DNA from: Clostridiales bacterium
Lineage (GTDB): Bacteria > Bacillota > Clostridia > Saccharofermentanales > UBA5734
Length of the DNA: 5,075 nucleotides
Direction: 5' to 3'
NCBI GenBank assembly: GCA_007135995.1
Contig: SLHU01000312.1
Span: 1 to 5,075 of the forward strand
Position numbers and translations under genes: made by a program. This document shows positions 1 through 5,075 of the stretch, piece by piece. Under the pieces are notes generated by a model. The model ran no database searches and was not told the origin of the DNA. It worked only from the letters and a program-made list of their open reading frames with translations. Position 1 is the first letter of the stretch; each line of letters begins with the position of its first letter.

Positions 1-828
1 CCTTTTATGGAGCAGTTATGTCAGCATCATATCAGTGGTCAGCTGAAAGTCGCACCTGAACACGTCAGCCGGGCAGCACTGCAGGCAATGGGCAAACCGC
101 CGCCTGATATCTACCGCAAATTTACCAGCCAGTATCAACAAACAAATAAGAAGCTGGAAAAAGAACAATATCTGGTTCCTTATCTGATTTCCGGCCATCC
201 GGGCTGCACGCTTGATGACGCGATTGAGCTGGCGCTGGAAATAAAAGCCAACCACGTTGTGCCAGAGCAAGTGCAGGACTTTTACCCGACACCCGGCACC
301 GTTTCCACCACTATGTATTATACGGGCCTTCACCCCTTAACACTGGAAACCGTTCATGTGCCAAAAGGCGAAGAAAAAGCCATGCAGCGGGCTTTAATGC
401 AGTACAACCGGCCACGCAGCCGTGATATGGTGGAAAAAGCGCTGAGAATAGCCGGCCGTGAAGATCTGATGGGTGATGGACCACAGGCGTTGATCTGGAA
501 ATCCGGTAAACCCAGATCACAAGCTGCCGAAAAAACCGGTGCAAATCAGAAGCAGGGACGAAGACACAAGGCGTCCGGAAAAAACAGTCAATCAGGTGAT
601 GACAACCAGGCTTCGCGGCCCGGCCGAAAACCGCATCGTTCGAAAGCAGGACCGGCAGCAGGGCAGAGGCATGGCAACAGTCCCGTCAGGGGCAGTCAGT
701 CAGGTGATGACAACCAGGCTTCAAGACCCGGCCGAAAACCGCATCGTTCGAAAGCAGGACCGGCAGAGCAAAGGACTGGCAGGAATGCCGGAAAAAGCAG
801 ACAGTCGGGTAAAAAATATCATTCATAA
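1..828 (+). CDS. ygiQ: YgiQ family radical SAM protein, 3' part (5' end outside window)
   Basis: This is the C-terminal part of a YgiQ-family (UPF0313) radical SAM protein. The frame is open from base 1 (Pro-Phe before the first visible Met), so the Met at base 7 is probably internal and the [4Fe-4S]-binding CxxxCxxC region lies upstream. About 275 residues are visible; the E. coli protein is about 740. Family landmarks, numbered from the Met at base 7, are SGQLKVAPEH (10-19), a PYLISGHPGCTLDDA stretch (about 58-72), QVQDFYPTPGTVSTTMYYTG (about 88-107) and the VPKG...QYNRPRSRDMV region (about 118-142). From about residue 165 the sequence becomes a Lys/Arg/Gly/Ser/Gln-rich tail of about 108 residues, including a 36-residue tandem repeat. 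Basic variable tails occur in this family, but this one is long and repetitive. The substrate and reaction of YgiQ are not established. The family call is firm; the tail's role is unknown. Confidence 0.93.
   Translation, partial: PFMEQLCQHHISGQLKVAPEHVSRAALQAMGKPPPDIYRKFTSQYQQTNKKLEKEQYLVPYLISGHPGCTLDDAIELALEIKANHVVPEQVQDFYPTPGTVSTTMYYTGLHPLTLETVHVPKGEEKAMQRALMQYNRPRSRDMVEKALRIAGREDLMGDGPQALIWKSGKPRSQAAEKTGANQKQGRRHKASGKNSQSGDDNQASRPGRKPHRSKAGPAAGQRHGNSPVRGSQSGDDNQASRPGRKPHRSKAGPAEQRTGRNAGKSRQSGKKYHS
585..766 (+). repeat. In-frame tandem repeat (108-bp period) in the ygiQ tail
   Basis: Bases 585-658 and 693-766 are two 74-bp copies that match at 70 positions. They are offset by exactly 108 bp (36 codons), so the reading frame is kept. 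The four differences are 591 A/699 G, 615 G/723 A, 616 C/724 A and 618 G/726 A. They change only codons CAA to CAG (Gln), TCG to TCA (Ser) and CGG to AGA (Arg), so both copies encode the same peptide, starting SQSGDDNQAS and ending SKAGPA. The 34-bp linkers that complete each unit are much more divergent. Confidence 0.95.
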
Positions 829-846
829 ACGGTCAGATGACAGCTT

Positions 847-889
847 TTGACATGGATCGGTTTTTCTCTTTAAAAATCCGTGTTATGAT
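847..889 (+). promoter_or_regulatory. Candidate promoter for folD-cinA-murJ
   Basis: Bases 881-889 read TGTTATGAT, an extended -10 element (TG-N-TATGAT, five of six matches to TATAAT). The region about 17 bp upstream is only T-rich (861-866), so the extended TG would have to compensate. A perfect -35 hexamer, TTGACA, lies at 847-852 but is 31 bp from this -10. At 17 bp it would pair with TTAAAA (870-875), which is a poor -10. I favour the extended -10, giving a leader of about 50 nt before folD. This is motif reading only. Confidence 0.45.
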
Positions 890-929
890 TGGTGAATGAC
901 ATTAAACTGACTTCATAATAATAAATCGC

Positions 930-935
930 AGGAGG
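930..935 (+). promoter_or_regulatory. Strong Shine-Dalgarno site for folD
   Basis: AGGAGG lies 10 bases before the ATG at 946. It is the best ribosome binding site in the window and fixes the folD start. Such a perfect site is typical of Bacillota. Confidence 0.85.
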
Positions 936-945
936 GACACAGAAC

Positions 946-1821
946 ATGCCCACACTCATCAAGGGAAAAGAACTGGCGCAGGAAATGCGTGAAAAACTGG
1001 GAAAACGGGTCGAAAAAATCAAAAACATTACGGGTCGTCAGCCCGGTCTGGCTGTGATTCAGGTCGGCAGTGATCCTGCATCTTCGATTTATGTCAGAAA
1101 TAAGCAGAAAGCCTGTCAGGCCTGCGGCATCAAATCTTTTGGCTACGAACTGCCGGAAGATGTCAGCCAGACACAGCTCATGGAGCTGATCGATACGCTT
1201 AACCAGGACGAGCATGTTAACGGCATACTTTGTCAGCTGCCCTTGCCGGACCACCTTGATGAATTCGCGGTTACTCAGTCTATTTTGCCTGATAAGGATG
1301 TTGATGGCTTTCACGCGGTCAATACCGGACTTTTGTCAATGGGACGTTCATGTCTGGTGCCATGTACACCCGCCGGCATCCTGGCGATGCTGAAGGCTTA
1401 CGACATTCCACTGAAGGGCCAGCGCTGTGTGATTGTCGGCCGCAGTAATATTGTCGGCAAACCTGTCGCGCAGCTGATGCTCAAAGAGCACGCGACGGTT
1501 ACAATCGCTCATTCCAGGACCCGTGATCTGCCCGGATTATGCCATAGCGCCGATATTCTGATTGCCGCGATTGGCAAAGCGCATTTTGTGACCCCGGAAT
1601 ATGTTAAGCCGGGTGCTGTTGTCATTGATGTGGGCATCAACCGCAATGAAGCGGGAAAAGTTGTGGGTGATGTGGATTTTACATCAGTCGCGAGTATTGC
1701 TTCGGCCATTACACCTGTACCAGGTGGTGTCGGTCCGATGACGATTGCCATGCTGCTTGAAAATACATTTCAGGCTTATCTTAAACAGAATCGTGTGAAT
1801 GAAGAACAGGTGGATCTATGA
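946..1821 (+). CDS. folD: Bifunctional methylenetetrahydrofolate dehydrogenase / methenyltetrahydrofolate cyclohydrolase
   Basis: FolD is a cytosolic enzyme that interconverts 5,10-methylene-, 5,10-methenyl- and 10-formyl-tetrahydrofolate using NADP(H), feeding purine and formyl-Met-tRNA synthesis. The 291 residues match the family length (E. coli 288). The N-terminal catalytic domain carries the YVxxK motif, with Tyr49 and Lys53 corresponding to the E. coli active-site Tyr/Lys pair. It also has GILCQLPLP (93-101, active-site Gln97) and PDKDVDGFH (115-123, folate-binding Asp120). PCTPAGI (139-145) leads into the Rossmann domain, where the dinucleotide loop is GRSNIVGKP (165-173). ADILIAAIG, PGAVVIDVG and the C-terminal TPVPGGVGPMT signature follow. 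No key residue is missing. The start is set by AGGAGG at 930-935. The stop overlaps the cinA start (ATGA, 1818-1821), implying translational coupling. Confidence 0.98.
   Translation: MPTLIKGKELAQEMREKLGKRVEKIKNITGRQPGLAVIQVGSDPASSIYVRNKQKACQACGIKSFGYELPEDVSQTQLMELIDTLNQDEHVNGILCQLPLPDHLDEFAVTQSILPDKDVDGFHAVNTGLLSMGRSCLVPCTPAGILAMLKAYDIPLKGQRCVIVGRSNIVGKPVAQLMLKEHATVTIAHSRTRDLPGLCHSADILIAAIGKAHFVTPEYVKPGAVVIDVGINRNEAGKVVGDVDFTSVASIASAITPVPGGVGPMTIAMLLENTFQAYLKQNRVNEEQVDL
1808..1813 (+). promoter_or_regulatory. Shine-Dalgarno-like site for cinA inside the folD end
   Basis: AGGTGG, four bases before the cinA ATG at 1818, is a one-mismatch version of AGGAGG within the last folD codons. With the ATGA overlap it supports the 1818 start and re-initiation by ribosomes finishing folD. 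Confidence 0.6.
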
Positions 1822-3083
1822 CGAATAAAATTAAAACCGGCGAGATTATCTGTGTCGGTACCGAACTGCTCCTGGGCCAGATTATCAACACAAATGCTGC
1901 CTGGCTGGCAAAAGCGCTTTCTGATCTGGGTGTTTCGTCTTATTACCAGACCGTTGTCGGTGATAATCGCGGGCGTTTGCTAGATTGTCTGGAGCAAGCC
2001 AGTAAACGATCCGATTTAATTGTTCTGACCGGCGGCCTTGGTCCTACACAAGATGATATCACCATGTCGGTAGCGGCTGAGTTCTGCGGTCAGCCACTGA
2101 TGATGCATGAGCCAAGCCGCAGCAAAATCGCCGGATATTTTAAGAAAATGGGCCGCCTTCAGGTTACCGATAACAACTGGAAACAGGCAATGTTTCCGCG
2201 TGATGCCACAGTGATGGAAAATAATAACGGCACGGCACCGGGCGCAAGATTGCGTTATGAATCAAATCACAAAACAACGCATCTGGTTTTGCTGCCTGGT
2301 CCGCCATCAGAAATGAGACCGATGTTCAGCGAATCAGTTAAACCATGGCTGACTGAAATGACAGCAACGCGTCTGCGGCATCTGTTTGTCCGCATGATTG
2401 GCATTGGTGAATCTTCAGCGGAAACGCAGCTGCTTGATCTGATAGAGCAGCAGCAAAACCCAACGCTTGCACCTTATGCATCGGAAGGTGAAGTTGTATT
2501 CCGGATCACTCAGTCTTTAAAGGATGTATCAGATCCTGATCTGACCCAGGATGTCCTGAACAAAGTGAAAGCACGTCTGGGCAAGTATATTTATGAAGTC
2601 GGCGAACGCAAGATGCCGGAAGTGGTAAAAGATATGCTGGAAGAAAAAGGCATGACCATCAGTTTCGCTGAATCGTGTACGGCCGGGCTTGCTGCTGCGA
2701 CGCTGGCTCAGTATCCGGGCGCTTCGCATGTCCTGACGGGCGGCCTGGTGGCCTACGATAATCAGGTAAAAAATCAGATTCTGGGCGTCGACCAGGCAAT
2801 CCTTGACCGGGAAGGGGCTGTCAGCGAAGCCTGCGCAGTTGCTATGGCGACAGGATGTCGTGATGTTTTTAAAACAGATTTTTCGGTTTCAATCACCGGG
2901 ATTGCCGGTCCCGAAGGCGGCACGCCTGAAAAACCCGTTGGCACTGTCTGGCTGGCGGCGGCCTCCGTCAAGGGAACATCCGTCCGCAAGCTTCAGATGG
3001 GCGGAAACCGGGAGCGTATCAGACGCGTTTCGGTCTTGAATGCCTTCGACCTGATCCGTCAACAGATCCTATTAATAGATTGA
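1818..3083 (+). CDS. cinA: CinA family protein (competence/damage-inducible protein A), two-domain
   Basis: This is a full-length two-domain CinA of 421 residues, near the usual 410-430. The N-terminal MoaB/MogA-like domain (about 7-170) has GEIICVGTELLLGQIINTN (8-26), TGGLGPTQDD (71-80) and LLPGPPSEM (158-166). In studied CinA proteins this domain hydrolyses ADP-ribose. A KH-like linker domain spans about 180-258. The C-terminal PncC-type domain (about 263-421), which deamidates NMN to nicotinate mononucleotide in characterised members, has the catalytic ESCTAG motif (285-290, Ser286; ESCTGG is more common), a GGLVAYDN stretch (308-315) and TGIAGPEGGTPEKPVGTVW (360-378). It probably acts in the cytoplasm in pyridine nucleotide salvage. 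The competence role implied by the name comes from streptococci, where cinA is linked to recA; no recA is visible here. It overlaps folD by 4 bp and ends 13 bp before murJ. Confidence 0.96.
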   Translation: MTNKIKTGEIICVGTELLLGQIINTNAAWLAKALSDLGVSSYYQTVVGDNRGRLLDCLEQASKRSDLIVLTGGLGPTQDDITMSVAAEFCGQPLMMHEPSRSKIAGYFKKMGRLQVTDNNWKQAMFPRDATVMENNNGTAPGARLRYESNHKTTHLVLLPGPPSEMRPMFSESVKPWLTEMTATRLRHLFVRMIGIGESSAETQLLDLIEQQQNPTLAPYASEGEVVFRITQSLKDVSDPDLTQDVLNKVKARLGKYIYEVGERKMPEVVKDMLEEKGMTISFAESCTAGLAAATLAQYPGASHVLTGGLVAYDNQVKNQILGVDQAILDREGAVSEACAVAMATGCRDVFKTDFSVSITGIAGPEGGTPEKPVGTVWLAAASVKGTSVRKLQMGGNRERIRRVSVLNAFDLIRQQILLID

Positions 3084-3096
3084 AAGAAGATAAATC

Positions 3097-4899
3097 ATGA
3101 GTCGAAAAAAGCCAGAAAGGCCTAACCTGCCGCGTCAAAGTGCTAAGCAGCCCTTCAGCCGCCCTGAGATTGATCCTGATCAGACAGGTGACTATCTGCC
3201 TGAAAACAAGGGTTCTGAGAAAAAGCGGAACAAGCAGCAAATTGATGTGTTTTCGGATGACCCGCCAGACCCGGACAATGATCCGGTCCGCGGTCAGTCT
3301 GTGCGTGATGAGGATCTGCGGCGGGACAAGTACAAGCAAAGGGCCGTGCAAAGTATGTCGGTCGCCACTGTTTTGATGATGACTGGTCTGCTGCTCAGTA
3401 AGTTAACGGGGCAGCTGCGTGAGATTCTGATTGTTCCTGTTCTTGGCTACGGCATCATTTCGGATGCCTTTATCATTGGCTTCCAGGTACCGGATTTATT
3501 TTATCAGCTGCTGGTCGGCGGAGCCATTCAGGCTGCCATAACACCTGCACTGGCAGCCGCTGTTGCCAGAAAAAATGAACGTCAGGGCTGGCGAAGCGTC
3601 AGCATCCTCATAAACGTTGCCGGCCTGATCATGCTGGCCGCGGTTGTGCTGGGTATTCTGACAGCGCCTTTTCTGATCAGTTTCTATAACCGCGGCAAGG
3701 AACAGGAAATTATTGATCTGGCGATCAGGGTGTCGCAAGCCTTGTTTCCTCAGACGTTTTTCATGATGCTTGCCGCACTGTGCATAGGCATTTTGAATGC
3801 CTATAAACGTTTTACAGCAACTGCTTTTGGACCTTCAATTTATAATATCTGTGTTGTGATGGCCATGCTGCTGCTGGGCCAGGCTTCGCCTCTTGGTGCA
3901 GTAAGGGTTGCTTCCGGTGTGCTGCTGGCGGCAGCTGTTTATTTTTTGCTGCAGTTTTACCAGGCAAGACACGAATTCCGCTTTTACGTTTTTTCTTTCG
4001 ATATTCATGACCCCGGATTCAAAAGTCTGCTGTTCCTTGCCATTCCAACTTTACTGTCCGGCTCAATTGTTCAGGTCAATACCATCATTTTGACATCCTT
4101 TGCCAGGCAGTTCCCCGGAGCGGTGACGTCTTTGCGCCAGGCTTCCACAACCTGGCAGCTGCCATATGGTGTGTTTGTCGTCGCGATCGGCAGCGTGATG
4201 CTGCCGTCCCTTGCGGGTGCCTATGCATCAAGAGATAAAAATACCTGCCGCAGACTGCTGACTTCAAGCCTGCGCAACGCACTTTTTATCATGATGCCAT
4301 CTGCAGGGATCTTTCTGGCATTGCGCTATGATATGATTCGGGGCATTTTTCAATGGAGCAGCCATTATACGAATGAAGCAGCTGCCATTACCGCGTCAGT
4401 GCTGACCTGGTATTGTCTGGCCATGGTTGCCCAGACGTTTGTATTCATCATCAACCAGGCTTTCTACGCCCGCAGGATGACCCGAATCGCTTTATACAAC
4501 GGTCTGCTGACTCTTGTCCTCAATACGGTATTCTGTGTGGTTCTGACGCGTATGACCACGCTGGGCGTCGCCAGTTTATCACTTGCCTATACACTTACCA
4601 GCTTTATCAGCGCCGGACTGCTCTATTATCTTTACCGCTGGCTTGATCCAAGTGCCGCGCCGCGCCGGCTGTGGCCTTTTATGATCCGATCGTTTATCTG
4701 CCTGATTGTGATGCTGCTGGTTATGATCGGGATGAACGCAGTTCCGTTCGACCCGATGCACAAGGTCTGGCAGCTGTTCTGGCTGGCTGCCAGAAGCATG
4801 GTTGCCTTCATCGTCTATCTGGCTGTGGCCATCAAACTGAAAATGAAAGAACCAGTAAACGTCATTGCCAAAATAAAAACCAGGTTCCACCTGGCATAA
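3097..4899 (+). CDS. murJ: Lipid II flippase MurJ (MviN family), with N-terminal extension
   Basis: MurJ is a MOP-superfamily membrane protein that flips lipid II across the cytoplasmic membrane for peptidoglycan synthesis. The protein has 600 residues against about 510 in E. coli; the excess is a hydrophilic, Pro/Asp/Lys/Arg-rich N-terminus (1-86). About 14 hydrophobic segments follow, roughly at 88-106, 114-136, 167-196, 213-236, 243-262, 266-289, 307-332, 354-374, 388-410, 430-455, 463-484, 488-513, 527-548 and 558-580. Family landmarks are SKLTGQLRE (101-109), SDAF (122-125), VPDLFYQLLVGGA (131-143) and LPYGVFVVAIGSVMLPSL (355-372). Arg108 and Asp123 match E. coli Arg24 and Asp39, but Arg18, Arg52 and Arg270 appear as Lys102, Tyr136 and Thr351. 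The start at 3097 lies 13 bp after cinA and has only a weak ribosome site (AAGAAGA). A later Met (residue 87, base 3355) would give a core-length protein but also lacks a good site. A wider MOP relative such as an O-antigen flippase is less likely. Confidence 0.93.
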   Translation: MSRKKPERPNLPRQSAKQPFSRPEIDPDQTGDYLPENKGSEKKRNKQQIDVFSDDPPDPDNDPVRGQSVRDEDLRRDKYKQRAVQSMSVATVLMMTGLLLSKLTGQLREILIVPVLGYGIISDAFIIGFQVPDLFYQLLVGGAIQAAITPALAAAVARKNERQGWRSVSILINVAGLIMLAAVVLGILTAPFLISFYNRGKEQEIIDLAIRVSQALFPQTFFMMLAALCIGILNAYKRFTATAFGPSIYNICVVMAMLLLGQASPLGAVRVASGVLLAAAVYFLLQFYQARHEFRFYVFSFDIHDPGFKSLLFLAIPTLLSGSIVQVNTIILTSFARQFPGAVTSLRQASTTWQLPYGVFVVAIGSVMLPSLAGAYASRDKNTCRRLLTSSLRNALFIMMPSAGIFLALRYDMIRGIFQWSSHYTNEAAAITASVLTWYCLAMVAQTFVFIINQAFYARRMTRIALYNGLLTLVLNTVFCVVLTRMTTLGVASLSLAYTLTSFISAGLLYYLYRWLDPSAAPRRLWPFMIRSFICLIVMLLVMIGMNAVPFDPMHKVWQLFWLAARSMVAFIVYLAVAIKLKMKEPVNVIAKIKTRFHLA

Positions 4900-4952
4900 C
4901 GCTGCGGTATAACGTTGCAGTCATATCGCAGAGGTCAGGCATTCACTGCAAA

Positions 4953-4987
4953 GTCTGACTGCCGGAGCAGCATCCGCGACAGTCGAC
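4953..4987 (+). other. Imperfect hairpin downstream of murJ
   Basis: GTC (4953-4955), GACTG (4957-4961) and CGGA (4963-4966) pair with TCCG (4973-4976), CAGTC (4980-4984) and GAC (4985-4987). This gives 12 Watson-Crick pairs, a GCAGCA loop, single-base bulges at 4956 and 4962, and a CGA bulge at 4977-4979. It starts 53 bp after the murJ stop. No T-run follows on the + strand, and only TTT follows on the - strand, so it is not a clear intrinsic terminator. It could slow or end transcription, protect the murJ mRNA 3' end, or be chance. Confidence 0.35.
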
Positions 4988-5012
4988 GCCTGCTTGTAAA
5001 ATCAGCAGATAT

Positions 5013-5036
5013 CCGGTTGAACTGTGCCGGCTGAAC
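5013..5036. repeat. Short direct repeat pair
   Basis: CCGGTTGAAC (5013-5022) and CCGGCTGAAC (5027-5036) match at nine of ten positions and are separated by TGTG, a 14-bp period. They sit in the non-coding stretch near the right edge. Their role is unknown; they could be paired protein-binding sites or chance. Confidence 0.35.
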
Positions 5037-5075
5037 ATACGACCATTTGCCGCTGGTTTCATCAATGCTTCAACC

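Noticed and set aside
585..766. Possible CRISPR array or mobile repeat
   Set aside because: There are only two copies, in frame within a coding tail, with no further spacer-repeat units and no terminal inverted repeats.
539..850. A + strand frame overlapping the ygiQ tail, with its own internal repeat
   Set aside because: It only reads the ygiQ tail repeat in another frame. The three codon differences are synonymous in the ygiQ frame but not all silent in this one, and it has no ribosome site.
829..870. Intrinsic terminator after ygiQ
   Set aside because: A T-rich stretch exists at 861-870, but no GC-rich stem precedes it; only 4-bp pairings such as GTCA/TGAC with an impossible 2-nt loop are present.
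3036..3076. Internal promoter for murJ near the end of cinA
   Set aside because: TTGAAT (3036-3041) and TATTAA (3070-3075) are 28 bp apart, and the better-spaced TTCGAC is a poor -35, so the pairing is not credible.
3496..3738. Antisense and alternate-frame reading frames inside folD, cinA and murJ
   Set aside because: They are shadows of well-supported genes, lack ribosome sites and show no recognisable domain.
4900..5075. tRNA, small RNA or riboswitch in the 3' non-coding stretch
   Set aside because: No cloverleaf, T-loop GTTCRA motif in proper context, or known riboswitch core was recognised; only short repeats and one imperfect hairpin are visible.

Overview
The window looks like ordinary bacterial chromosome with housekeeping content. 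It holds four genes in a row on the + strand: the 3' part of a YgiQ-type radical SAM gene, then complete folD, cinA and murJ. A strong AGGAGG ribosome site before folD, the two-domain CinA, and a MurJ with a 'VPDLFYQLLVGGA'-type loop point to a low-to-mid GC member of the Bacillota, probably a clostridium-like lineage. I cannot name a genus. I found no phage, plasmid, insertion sequence, CRISPR, tRNA or rRNA signal.

Layout: 1-828 is ygiQ, cut by the left edge. Its conserved core runs into a long, basic, low-complexity tail built from a 36-codon tandem repeat. 829-945 is a 117-bp gap with a candidate promoter (extended -10 at 881-889) overlapping an imperfect inverted repeat, then a good Shine-Dalgarno site. 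946-1821 is folD. 1818-3083 is cinA, sharing an ATGA stop/start with folD. 3097-4899 is murJ, 13 bp after cinA, with an unusual hydrophilic N-terminal extension of about 86 residues. 4900-5075 has no gene I can support. It holds an imperfect 12-bp hairpin without a T-run, two short direct-repeat pairs, and an uncertain minus-strand frame open to the right edge.

The spacing suggests that folD, cinA and murJ form one transcription unit, with ygiQ possibly upstream in the same or a separate unit. The products serve different housekeeping jobs: one-carbon folate metabolism (FolD), pyridine nucleotide salvage or repair (CinA), and lipid II export for the cell wall (MurJ). YgiQ has no established reaction. 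No shared pathway is evident and I see no new multi-gene system. The most notable points are the YgiQ tail repeat, whose two copies differ only at synonymous positions, and the MurJ extension together with departures at charged positions known to matter in E. coli MurJ.
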